Below the pieces are notes generated by a model that saw only the letters and a program-made list of their open reading frames with translations, was not told where the DNA came from and made no database searches. The translations under genes and the position numbers were made by a program. A DNA stretch of 20,232 bases, from assembly GCA_002633005.1 (NCBI GenBank), contig NMRA01000304.1, positions 1 to 20,232 on the forward strand, in the 5' to 3' direction. The stretch is from Phoronis australis (taxonomy: Eukaryota; Phoronida; Phoronidae). Positions within the stretch are counted from its first letter, which is position 1. The number at the start of each line of letters is the position of its first letter. Positions 8,124 to 17,800 of the stretch are shown here, one piece after another.

Positions 8124-8427
8124 AACATTGTAAATTTAGCTGCTCGTAGCCGTCCCACAGTTTGATCCATCGTTTACACAGTCGACAACACTTCTCGGAT
8201 AAGGAAATGCCCTTCGTCTGAAGTTTCCAAGCCTCAAAATGTGCTATAAGAATAGTGAAACGGTCATGATACGGCATGTCTAGTTCTGAGAGCAGTTATA
8301 CAGCTCGAGAAAAGCATCCCGTCATTTTTTGGGCATTCCCTAAGCCGAAAAGTGTTGTCGACTGTGTAAACGATGTCGGGATCAAACTTTGCGGAGAGCC
8401 ACACGAGCAGCTAAACTTAATAATGTT
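8124..8427. repeat. Inverted duplication with arms of about 90 bp and a 118-bp spacer
   Basis: Bases 8331-8427 match the reverse complement of 8124-8212 along their length, with an identical block AGTGTTGTCGACTGTGTAAA. Differences include small gaps near GATGTCGGGATC. On the left arm's minus strand one frame reads KCCRLCKRWIKLWDGYEQLN; the right arm, in the same register at its end, reads GIKLCGEPHEQLNL. A coding origin with a C-x2-C motif is thus possible, but no intact gene remains. The spacer is unrelated to the arms. Confidence 0.7.
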
Positions 8428-9391
8428 GCTGGATTACTCGAAGGTTAAACACAAAATTAATATATTTGTTCTAAGATACGTACTTTTCAGTTTGATGGCT
8501 ATACTCTAGGCTTATCTGATTTTGACTCCGGAGATTCACTCGTGTGGGTGCCTTTATCTCGGCATCTGCTGGATCCCAGCACTAGTCTAGCGGTAGTCCC
8601 CGGAAAGTTGTTTTTAAGGACATTTTTATTATTTTTCATTTATTTCGACCTATAATGGACATCGTTATTTCGTAGCACAGGCACATTTTTGTTATTCATT
8701 TACCCGTAGGTTGTCGTTCAACTGAACTTCTCACCAAAACTGATAGATTCGATCGGCACATGTTGGCAGGGCAAAACCTTGTTCGAACTGTTGTCACGAA
8801 AAAATAAACTGTTGAATTACTTTTTGATGAGAACCTCTAGTATACACTACGCCTGTAGAGTGAAGGAGAGCTCGTTTTGTAGTGGTTCAAACACGATACT
8901 TGGATTTATGAAGTTTTAAAAAACAATTTTAGTTATTTTTGTAAATGGCCACTTTTTGCCACTACACTAAACCTGTCATCTTTTGTTACCATACCACAGC
9001 TTAGTAATCATGTTACTTTTAGAATTAAATGCAAACTACCTTTATGCAATGAAATTACAAAAAATATGAAGTTCATCATTGTCTTCATGGTACACCGAAT
9101 TAGGGCCAATTCAATGCGTTAATTTGACTTTTGGACATAGCCCTAGACCCACCTGAGCTAACTGCTTGCCTAAAGTAAGATGAGTGTGTGCCTAAGCTAC
9201 GAACCTGATTTTTTAATCAAAATATTTCGCTCGAAGATTAAAAAAGTATAAACAGTGCCATCGATTCGACTTACTTTAGTTGGAGAATACAATCAGTTGT
9301 GACCTACTTTTCATTTTGCGGAATTTAGCAGACGGTAGAACAAAAATAGCGGCGAATCTTCACTGATTTTGTTTGAAATATCCTGAAATCT
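8428..9391. other. Unclassified non-coding sequence
   Basis: No repeat, RNA gene or convincing exon is recognised in this AT-rich stretch. Confidence 0.5.
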
Positions 9392-10029
9392 ATGGCATCG
9401 TACAGATACTTCGACTTTAAGGTAAATAGCCAGCTTTACACAAACATATCGGATCAGTGGCCTTGTCAGTTTTCAAGTTAAGGTGAACCCCGTGTGCGGT
9501 TCTTCAGATTTTCGCTGGCTCCGAAATACTTTTCCTAGAACACTTATTTTTTCATCGTCGCAGCTTAGTCACGAACGTACGATTTTCAGCTGAAAAGTAT
9601 CGCCTGTTGTCTTTGTCGAAGCGTTTTTGGAAAGTGCAAAAAGCGCTCATCATCAATTCCAACAGGAGCGTCGTTTAGCGACTGATGGTGTATTTGCCTC
9701 TGTCATCTTGTTTGTTTGTCGGGTATCACGTGACTTTCTGAACGATAGGTCAATTCTTCAGGGTTTGATATTTCCCGCAGCTCGTTGTACAAGTGCTAGG
9801 CCGTACAGGTGGCGAAACGATACCTTAGATACTTTTATACAGTGTCCTTGACGATACTATGTTCTTTACTGACAACGTCATAGCAAACATAGCTATGTAG
9901 TTGTTGCTTCCGCTATTTTGCTTGTTTCAGCACACCATTTTGCCAACGTTTAATCCCAGACAATTGAATAACCTGGATGTATATGCCTTGGGTGTTGTGT
10001 CATGGTGTCTCATATGTTGCATTGAATAA
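9392..10029 (+). CDS. Tentative two-exon short reading frame
   Basis: ATG at 9392 opens MASYRYFDFK, ending in AAG followed by GTAAAT (donor, 9422). A strong acceptor TTTTGCTTGTTTCAG ends at 9930, and the phase-0 continuation 9931-10029 reads HTILPTFNPRQLNNLDVYAL and runs on to a TAA, 42 residues in total. The acceptor tract is good and the frame stays open for 32 codons. The peptide matches nothing I know, and other splice choices are possible. It may be a chance pairing. Confidence 0.15.
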
Positions 10030-10918
10030 CTGACTGTTTTTAGCCTTTAGTAGTTTGTTCAACAAACTTTCATATAATCTACAAACATGTTTTTCGTCGG
10101 GCAATAGCTGAAAGAGTAGATCGCCGAGTGTGAGTGTCGTCACAAACACAAACACATGAGTGAACAGAACATAAAACATCGTACAAAACATTTCATAGCC
10201 GTCCACGACCCTCAATTTGTACACGTGTAATCTTTTCAGCGCTGACGAAACGATTGGCTGTGTCTGGCGGGTCGTGGTCCTAAAAGAGCTCATTTTTGGT
10301 CTTTTGGAATTTCAACTTGACAGTTTGCCACGCTCATTAGATACAATAGTCAACCGTCCGCATTTTCCGTACAGTGTACAGCTTGAGAAACGTTTTTTTT
10401 TGCACCAAATGGGACCCTCCTCTTTGGAACTGTTTTTCAATAACCTAAAACCATACAAGCGTATGCATTGAAGGTTAAGTTTCTTTCCTCCACGGTAACT
10501 ATTCACCACTAACTTCATTGCACACCTTAATAAAACCACCAAGCGCGAATTTTAAAATTGTTTTAGTCATTTCAAACTTCAAACCTCCTTGCCGCTTTTT
10601 GAAAGTTGCGTGAAACTCGTTTCTAGGCAACACCCTTTTAACCAATCGTGTCAATTTTACCTTGAAAGCCAGACCGTTTAAACATTTTCATGGCATGCTG
10701 CTTTAACTACTCTAGAACTTTAGAGTGAAGTTTCGCCTCGGTAGTCGCCAATTTGAAATGCTGCACGTTATTGTTAAACGCACGCGCTCTGAAACTTGTA
10801 TCTAATATCTCATGTAATCATGTCATCAAGGGTTGTACTTGATATGTTGTGCGAAAAGTTATTGCAAGGAGTGTAGTAGGCCTATAATAATTCTTCGTAA
10901 ACTTCTTGGTTATATTTT
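10030..10918. other. Unclassified non-coding sequence
   Basis: Overlapping short frames on both strands lack any protein character. One TAGGCCTA octamer lies at 10877-10884. No repeat unit of the adjacent array is recognisable before about 10919. Confidence 0.5.
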
Positions 10919-11496
10919 GAGAAGGAGGGTGAAACAAGACCATAGTTCTGGAAAGGAGCAACGTGATGCATACCTACAAACTGAGTAAACGTTGCGGGAA
11001 AAAGGTTGTTTGATAGTTGAAGCTTATTGGATAACAAACTTTGCAGGGGCTCAGAGACAAAAACTGGTTACAGATTAACAATATCAGGCATTTTCAGTAC
11101 CTTAAAAACTTGAACTTACCAAAAATTCTTGGTAGTCTGATCACATCCAATCGAGCAGCTGGGTAATTTGTAGTGATCTATGTTATTGTGCTCATGCCTC
11201 GTTTACCCATTGGAATGTTCACTGCGTATTTTGAGATAGGAATATCAACTACAAAGTAAATGTGTCATTGAACTACAATTGCAGGACGTCACTCTTGCAC
11301 GTGGACATATATTGAAGCGCTTTGCTGTCCAAGACGTGAGAGAGTCATGGACGTTGATGTTGAGGAGGAGGGCGAAACAAGACCATGGTTCTTGAAAAGA
11401 GCAAAGAGATACATCACTGACAAATAAATAAAACTTTGTGAGGAAAAGGTACGTTTGACAGTGCAGACTTAAAGATAGCCTTGGTACAAAGCTGTA

Positions 11497-12304
11497 CCGT
11501 CAGAGGCCCTAAAGTCGTGAGTGCCCTAAAGTCGTGAACCATCTTATTTCCTCTTCTGCGCGGTCCTGCGACATCTGGCGTTGAAGTTTCCAGCGTTCGT
11601 CTGCTCACGAACGTCAAACGAATACCCGGACGTGTTCGTATTCACAATATGATAACAAACAGTGAGTGAGTGGCTTCTTTTTTCAAATGTATCTTCAAAA
11701 CAGCATATTTCACTAATCCACTTTTTTGAGCATTTTTGGGATATTTTTTCGAAAATATTCATTGTTCAGATTTACTCAAACACGAGCTCAAGGGGTAGCT
11801 TGAACAATGTATCAAAATGTCCCAGGGTCGATAAAGTTTTGTAAGGCCAAAGCAATAAAATACAGAGAGATAATTGATGCTGGGTCCTTAGCGTTTTACG
11901 TGAACAACCTCATTGAAAACGTCTGTGCACATCAAAGTTGAGTGCACAACATATATATCAATTTATTTCAATTGCAACTGAATTAATAAACAATGCAATG
12001 CATTTTTATGTCATCTAGAGTAACTGTACGCACTGTAGTTGACTTGTGAGGTCTTACTTCGTGCATTTCCGTCTAACCGAAACGGTCATGACTTTAGGGC
12101 CTCACTCAAAATGGCCGCCGAGTATCAGCGACCGTTTCAAAATTCTGCTTACGGAGACAAACAAGGATTAAGATTGTCAAAACACGTATATTTGTGAAGG
12201 CTGATATATGTCCATGACATCACATGAGCAGTTGCTAACGGACATTGGGTAGTATGACAATCGGCACTTATTATGCTTATATTCACGACTTTAGGTCACC
12301 GGTG
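11497..12304. mobile_element. Element Y (808 bp) nested in X copy 1, with TAAAGTCGTGA inverted repeats
   Basis: X copy 2 shows the uninterrupted sequence GCTGTATACGAAATATACA at this point, whereas copy 1 has 808 extra bases between GCTGTA and TATATATAAATATACAG. A TA target is suggested. The core TAAAGTCGTGA occurs near the left end twice (11510-11520, 11527-11537) and inverted twice towards the right (12086-12096 with one change, 12283-12293 exact). The outermost bases do not align cleanly. The doubled motif at each side could mean two nested TIR elements. No transposase frame is seen. Family not assigned. Confidence 0.65.
12111..12197 (+). CDS. Short start-codon frame with YY1-like context, inside element Y
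   Basis: CAAAATGGCCGCC (12107-12119) combines a YY1-like motif with a strong ATG context and opens MAAEYQRPFQNSAYGDKQ, continuing to a stop at 12195. A donor-like GTATAT follows the codons SKH at 12186. The start resembles a real first exon, perhaps captured by element Y, but no family is recognised and 28 codons can occur by chance. Confidence 0.2.
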   Translation: MAAEYQRPFQNSAYGDKQGLRLSKHVYL

Positions 12305-12499
12305 TATATATAAATATACAGCTTTGCACCGATGTGGGTAAAAAAGTGATAAGATAAAATCTGACACGAAATTAATGTCATTAAATACTACGGTCTTCCT
12401 TGAATAAACTAAATTAGTTGGAAAAAATGGCGTTCTACCGTTATTCTGCTGCGAAAGTTGTGGAGCGAGCTTTAGCGACGGCTTTCGGCGCTTTGAAAC

Positions 12500-12533
12500 A
12501 TTGCGTCACCTATTGGCCAGTTTCTTTTTTCGC
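12500..12533 (-). promoter_or_regulatory. 34-bp block identical in both X copies, with CCAAT and CRE-like motifs
   Basis: Bases 12500-12533 equal 13636-13669 exactly although the two copies differ at many positions on either side. On the minus strand the block contains GGCCAATAGGTGACGCAAT: a CCAAT box (NF-Y) four bases before TGACGCAA (a CRE/ATF-like site). A regulatory role is inferred, not shown. Confidence 0.35.
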
Positions 12534-13422
12534 CGATTCTTCAATCGACTGTTCTTCTTTCACGAGGTTGCGTACACGTCACAACAAATCATCGGAACTG
12601 GTTTCACTTCATTATAAGTTTTTAGAATTTTGATACCGAAAAAACTGAATTTCAGAAGAAATTTTGCTGCTGCCAAGCTATCATCATCTCCCTAGAGATG
12701 TCACAAAAATTTAGGAAATGGCGCGTGCGCGTGACACGAGCGTATTGTTTTTAAAACGACGACATACTTTTCATTGTTTTAAAAGGTGGAGAGTTACGCA
12801 AGAAAATGCCGTTTATTGCATTGTTTTTCACTTAAGCGGCTGTAACGGGCAAGGTGAATATCGGTTGATTCCCAAATTTTGCATGCACCCCGTCCGGTCT
12901 TTAGCTTTACGTGTTGATACAAGTTTCACGGCGCGGTGACGAGCAGAACTACTTGGCTGTGTACAATTTCGGGGTCTACGGAAGAAATACACAAAGTGGT
13001 ACTTAGCTGTATTTTGACGATAGTCTTCATACAGATAGCTGGCTGGCTAACTGAAAGGATAACAAAAAAGTAGTGTCGCGGCAAAGAGCTTAAAAATGGT
13101 TACAGATTAAGAGTATGGGACATTTTTTCAAGAAGTTAAGAAGTTAGATACATGAACGCACCAAAAACTATGTGAACTGTTACTAATCTCATAACATCTA
13201 GTCGAAGTGCTAAGTTGCTCTTTGAGACCTGTGTTATTGTGCACAAGCCTTGTTTAGGTATTGGAATATTCACGTAACCACATATTTTGAGACAGGAATA
13301 TCGAATACAAAATTTTGCTATAGTATCTTAATTACAAGAGACCACTCTTTCACCCTAAAATTTTGAAATGCCTTGATGCCCAAGACTTGAAAAAGTCGTG
13401 GACGTTGATGTTAAGGAGGTGG

Positions 13423-14170
13423 TAGTCTTGGTACAAAGCTGTATACGAAATATACAACTTTGCACGGATGTGGGTAAAAAAAACTGGTCAGATAAAATAT
13501 GACATAAAATTGGTGTCATTAAAAAGTACAGTCTTCGTTGAGTAGACTAAATTGTTTAAAGGCGTTGGAAAAACGGCGTCCAACCGTTATTCTGCTGCTT
13601 AAGTTGCGGAGCTATCTTTAACGACGCCATGAAATATTGCGTCACCTATTGGCCAGTTTCTTTTTTCGCAGATTCTTCAATCAACTGTTGTTCTTCCACG
13701 GGTTGCGTAGACGCCACAACAAATTCTCGGAACTGATTTCATTTAGTTACACGTTTTCAGTATTTTAATACGATCAAACCGAATTTCAGAATCAAATTTG
13801 CCTCTGCGAAGCTGCCATCATCTCCCGAGACATGTCGCAAATTTTAGGAAATGACGCGTGCGCGTGTCACGAGCGTACTGTTTTCAAAACGACGACACAA
13901 CATTTCTTTGTTAGAAAAGGTGGAGGATTACGCAAGAAAATTAGGTTTATTAGACTGTTTTTCACTTATACGGCTGTAACGGGCAAGGTGAGTGTCGTTT
14001 AATTCCCAGATTTTGCATGCACCCCGTCAGGTCTTTAGCTCTACATGATGATACAGGTTTCACGGCGAGTTGATGAACAGAACTACCCTGGCTGTGTACA
14101 ATTTCGGGGTCTATGGAAGTAAAATACACAGTACTTAGCTGTAGTATTCATACAGCTAGCTGGCTGGCTA
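13423..14170. mobile_element. Element X copy 2 (748 bp) with perfect 9-bp target duplication
   Basis: AGGAGGTGG lies directly before (13414-13422) and directly after (14171-14179) the element, while other monomer boundaries carry the GGAGG-type sequence only once. The ends read TAGTCTTGGTACAAAGCTGT and, reverse-complemented, TAGCCAGCCAGCTAGCTGTA: short imperfect inverted repeats sharing TAG-x-C and AGCTGTA. Nine-base duplications are usual for Mutator-like elements, but no known MULE end is recognised. No coding frame survives in both copies. Internal features include a 34-bp block identical to copy 1 and a GCGTGCGCGTG alternating tract. Confidence 0.85.
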
Positions 14171-14912
14171 AGGAGGTGGGCAAAACAAGAAGACCATCAA
14201 TTTGCAACTGAGCAGTGATACAATGCCAACACATTCAGAAAACGTTGCGAGTAAACGATTGTTTGACACTACAAACGTGTAGGATAACAAAGACACTAAT
14301 ATTTTGCAGGGGCTAAGAGACAAAAACTGGTTACAATATCTGACACTTTTTTCAGGACCGCTAAAACTTGAACGTAACAAAAGTTCTCAAATTGTAAATA
14401 GTCTGAACACATCAAATCGAGCGGCTTGGTAATTTGTTGTGATGTGTCATGGTGCTCATTCTTCGTTTACCCATTGGAATGTTCTCTACATGTTTTGAGA
14501 TTGGAATATCGAATACAAAGTTGTATCATTGTACTTCAGTTGCAGGACGTCACTCTTGCACATGGAAATTTATGAAAACGCTTTGCTGTTCAAGACGTGA
14601 GAGAGTCGTGGACGTTGATGGGGAGGGCGAAACAAGACCACAGTTCAATCTTGAAGAGGGCAAAGAGATACATCACTGACAAATAAATAAAACTCTGTGG
14701 GGAAAAGGTACGTTTGACAGTGCAGGTTTGAAGGATAACAGAAATAGTGCCGCGGCTAAGAGCTTGAAACTGGCTACAGATTAAGAATATCGGACGGTTT
14801 TTCAAGACGTTAGATACATGAACTCACCAAAAACTCTTTGAACTGTTACCAATGTCATTACATCTAATCGAAGTGCTAAGTTTCTTTTCGAGATCTGTGT
14901 TATTGTGCATAA

Positions 14913-15588
14913 ACAGACAAAACGTGCCGAGAGTGGCGTACATGAAGTAATATCCCACTACATTATTCCGCCTATCGACCGAGACCGATCGAGGTACGTT
15001 TTGTATTTATCTCATACGCTTCGAATTCCTAAGTTTCTTTCATTTTTCCGCAGATTTTCTAAATACTTCTCTTAGACTGTTCACGTGGCAGATCATATCC
15101 TATATGTGTGTAATTGCGCCTGTAGGTTGCAAGTTTTCTCCAGTAAAAGAAACAGTTTTAAATGCAACGATTTATTACTTGAAAAGAGATAACAGAGAAA
15201 AAAGCAACGGCATCTTAGCACTGGGCTTGTAACATCTCCTGAAAGTGGTTAAATAACAACAATATTTGATATTGTAGTTACCGTGGAATTGGCGCCTGAG
15301 TTGCAGACGATATAACATTAAGCAAATGAAAACAGAACTGTCATATAATTAACAGTCCTGTTCCGGATTTTACGATTGAGACCTGACTGCATGTTGAAAT
15401 TGCATTACTTTAAACTATTTTCTGAAAGTTTGATGATCGAACAGGCTATCGACGTCGAGTCGACATTGACCTACCTTTTGAACTTTCCATGTCAGAGGTC
15501 GCTGTTGAAGTAGTGCGGGAGGTGAATACGGAAAACATTATTACATGGCCGTATTTCCCACTACTGATTCAACGCGTATGGGTTAAAA
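14913..15588. mobile_element. Insertion Z (676 bp) in monomer B2
   Basis: Monomers B1 and B3 run directly from ATTGTGCACAA or ATTGTACATAA into GCCTTGTTTAGG. B2 is broken at that point by 676 unrelated bases. The insert carries an internal inverted repeat near its right end (15507-15531 with 15549-15570, AGTAGTG...AATACGG arms), and TCCCACTAC occurs near both ends. The flanks share only a TAA/TAAAA stretch, so target duplication and terminal repeats are unclear. No coding frame is seen. Confidence 0.65.
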
Positions 15589-16573
15589 GCCTTGTTTAGG
15601 CATTGGAATATTTACCACATATTTTGAGATAGGAATACCGAATTCAAAATTTTGTCATAGAACTTCAATATCAAGATATCACTCTAGCACACGAAATTTA
15701 TGGAAATGCCTTGCTGCCCTAGATGTGAAAGAGTCGTGGACGTTGATGTTCAGGGCAAAACAAGACCATAATTTTTTTTAAAGCGCAGACATACACTGCC
15801 CACCAATTCAGAAAACGTTGCGGGAAAAAGGATGTTTGACACTACAAACTTGTACTAGGGTAACAAAGACAGTAAAACAGTGCAGGGGCTAAGAAACGAA
15901 AACTGGTTACAGAACAACAAAATCTGGCAATTTTTCAGGACTTTAGAAATTTGAACGCACCAAAAGTTCTTGGATTGTCACTAGTCTGACCACATCCAAT
16001 CGAGCGGTTGGTTGTGATCTACGTCACAGTGCGCGTGTCTTGTTCACCCATTGGAATGCTCACTTCGCATTTTGAGATAGGAATGCCGAATACAAAGTTG
16101 TGTCATTGAAATACAATTGCAGGACGTCATTCTTGCACATAGAAATTTATCGAAACGCTTTGCTGTCCAAGACGTGAGAGAGTCGTGGACGGTTGATGTT
16201 GAGGAGGAGGGTGAAACAAGCCATAGTTCTTGAAATGGGCAAAGAGATACATCACTGACAAATTAAGAAAACTTTGTGGGTAAGTACAGACCTGAAGGAT
16301 AACGAAAATAATTTTATAGTGCCGCGGCTAAGAGCCTAAATGTAGCTACATATTTAGAATAACGGTATCAGACATTAAAAACCTAAAGTCACCAAAAACT
16401 CTTCGAAATGCATCTAATCAAGCAGCTGAGTTGCTTTTCGAGATCTGTGTTATTGTACATAAGCCTTGTTTAGGCATTGGATTGTTCGCCACATATTTTG
16501 AGACAGGACACCGAATAAATTTATTGTCATAGTACTTAAATTGCAAGACCCCACTTCTTCACACGGAAATTTA

Positions 16574-16861
16574 TTTGTATTATTTTGTACAACTTGTCTT
16601 GATGAGCCATCAAGGACCCTATTGTCCACTTCTCTTGATGGGCTTGGTATTCAACAAGCTGTTCAAATTCATGTTTCAGTTTTATGTCGGTGTTTTTTAA
16701 TTGAATTTTTTTCATTACAACAATGGTCTTGCTGTTAGTGCCACCTAGAAAAAGATAATATTGCACTTGAACTCTGTGTTAGTTACGGTAAAAATTCTCC
16801 AGTTTGAGACAGTGAAAATTTCATTATTTTGTTTAAGCTCAGAGCTTGTACCAAATTTTAG
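16574..16861. other. Unclassified AT-rich sequence after the array
   Basis: Short open frames occur on both strands at 16536-16766. Neither resembles a protein, and both straddle the array edge. Confidence 0.5.
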
Positions 16862-17185
16862 AAATATGTAATATTCGTCATCTCAAATTCAAGAATTATC
16901 ACCAGTGACAAGGGATCATTCATCTCAATGTTTCACACTATTAGGATGCATGAAAGGGTTGTGTTGGCGGCTATTTTTGCCGATTTTATGAATATGCCAA
17001 GTCTACTTTCAGACGCTGTCGATACAAAACGTAGTGTCCGAAATTTGAGAAATATGATGAACACAAAGACTGACGGTGCCCCACTCTTTAGAATCAAGGA
17101 AATTCAATTTTGCATGAATTTCTGTATCCCTAATTTTAAAGGCTGTATCATACTGTATCTTAAAATTTCTGTGTTAGTGTCATGA
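16862..17185 (+). CDS. Open segment upstream of the 17246 exon, possibly coding
   Basis: A plus-strand frame is open from an acceptor-like AAATTTTAG (to 16861) to a stop after 17185. Its central part, from MHERVVLAAIFADFMNM through KRSVRNLRNMMN, looks protein-like. It could be an earlier exon of the gene whose exons lie at 17246-17374 and 17515-17615. The only phase-0 donor I found (TCT/GTGTTAG, about 17169) is weak, so the link is uncertain. No family recognised. Confidence 0.25.
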   Translation, partial: KYVIFVISNSRIITSDKGSFISMFHTIRMHERVVLAAIFADFMNMPSLLSDAVDTKRSVRNLRNMMNTKTDGAPLFRIKEIQFCMNFCIPNFKGCIILYLKISVLVS

Positions 17186-17245
17186 AGTCACTACCCTATG
17201 TAGATTTGTTATATTTTATTAACCTATGTGATGGTTTCTGTATAG

Positions 17246-17374
17246 CCTATTTCATGGGTACAGAGACAGATTGCACTTGGTCAGCCTAATGAAAGCTCTC
17301 ATGTCATTTTGTCACAACTCCTGCCTGGTGGTACATCTGTCCCAGATGATGTTCCTGACTTCTACTTGTGGAAG
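17246..17374 (+). CDS. Internal exon of an unidentified protein-coding gene
   Basis: The acceptor GTTTCTGTATAG ends at 17245 and the strong donor AAG/GTACGT begins at 17375. The 129 nt encode 43 residues in phase 0, starting PISWVQRQIALGQPNESSH and including LSQLLPGG and VPDDVPDFYLWK. A second frame is open in this exon but hits a stop at the start of the next one, whereas this frame continues through. The composition (hydrophobic, P, G and D turns) is typical of a folded intracellular protein. I do not recognise the family. Confidence 0.6.
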
Positions 17375-17514
17375 GTACGTCATTGTCTAAGCCAAAGAGA
17401 TAGATCATGTGAACTACCTTCAGCGATGTAGTGGGTTTGATTCTTGTAAAAATATCGTGGTTCTTACTGGTGGTGGGTTGAGTCACTGTTCTATGTGGCT
17501 TAATTTGTATTCAG

Positions 17515-17615
17515 GCTCTAATGTCTGGTAAAATTCAAAGTCGACTTCAAGGTGTTGTAGGTCCACCTTCTATCAACAAACGAACTGTTCACTTGGGTCA
17601 CTTAACTTTAGAATG
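17515..17615 (+). CDS. Next internal exon of the same gene
   Basis: The acceptor TTGTATTCAG ends at 17514 and the donor GTAATG begins at 17616. The frame carried over in phase 0 encodes 33 residues starting ALMSGKIQSRLQGVVGPPS and ending GHLTLE, plus two bases (TG). The other two frames stop at once, so the match of phase with the 17246 exon is meaningful. The intron between them is 140 bp. Function unknown. Confidence 0.55.
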
Positions 17616-17639
17616 GTAATGCCGGCTTGATCATGCCTT

Positions 17640-17800
17640 TTAACCGCCCACTGTTCATTTAAGCGCCCCCCTGTGATTTTCGAAGATTTCCAGTTAAGCG
17701 CTCACCTCTCGGTCAAGCGCCCATCCCCGACTTTTAAAGAATGAAGATTTAGCGCCCAGTGCTAAGGAAACTCGCGCTTTCCCGACTTTTAGAAAAAGTT
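17640..17800. repeat. Cluster of AAGCGCCC and CCCGACTTTTA motifs in an intron
   Basis: AAGCGCCC or a close variant occurs near 17661, 17695, 17715 and 17751, and CCCGACTTTTA occurs at 17726-17736 and 17781-17791. The cluster lies inside the 587-bp intron between the exons at 17515 and 18203. Subterminal repeats of this kind are common near transposon ends, but no element could be delimited. Confidence 0.5.

Larger units (their letters stand above)
11476..13049. mobile_element. Element X copy 1 (about 766 bp), split by element Y
   Basis: Bounds are inferred by comparison with X copy 2 (13423-14170) and with uninterrupted B monomers. It begins TAGCCTTGGTACAAAGCTGTA and ends CTGGCTGGCTA. Both ends contain AGCTGTA in inverted orientation close to the terminus. 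Flanks ACTTAAAGA (11467-11475) and ACTGAAAGG (13050-13058) look like a 9-bp target duplication that has since diverged at two positions. Bases 11497-12304 belong to the nested element Y. A 72-codon frame at 12418-12633 is broken in copy 2, so it is not conserved coding. Confidence 0.75.
10919..16573. repeat. Dimeric (A-B) higher-order tandem array, six monomers, with insertions
   Basis: The anchor GAAACAAG, or its variant AAAACAAG, preceded by a GGAGG-like stretch, starts monomers at about 10931 (A1), 11374 (B1), 14181 (A2), 14629 (B2), 15756 (A3) and 16213 (B3, cut off near 16573). After subtracting insertions the units measure about 443, 467, 448, 451 and 457 bp. A units share GCAGGGGCTAAGAGACAAAA and ATCCAATCGAGC-type blocks. 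B units share AGAGATACATCACTGACAAA, GTGCCGCGGCTAAGAG and GCCTTGTTTAGGCATTGGA. A and B are themselves related: both have a GTGGACGTTGATG block, a TTTTGAGATAGGAAT-like block and a CATTGGAAT block. This is a dimer of diverged monomers that then amplified. No coding frame is conserved. Confidence 0.9.

Noticed and set aside
3765-8785. GTTCGAA-type words (3765, 8779) as tRNA B boxes
   Set aside because: No A box, acceptor stem or cloverleaf can be drawn around either.
12418-12633. 72-codon frame in X copy 1 starting in AAAATGGCG context
   Set aside because: The same region of X copy 2 lacks the ATG and has in-frame breaks, so it is not conserved coding.
10919-16573. CRISPR-like or coding interpretation of the repeated blocks
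   Set aside because: Units are about 450 bp and contiguous without unique spacers, and no reading frame persists across monomers.
16541-16738. 65-codon plus-strand frame across the array edge
   Set aside because: It starts inside monomer B3 and runs into low-complexity T-rich sequence; there is no protein character.
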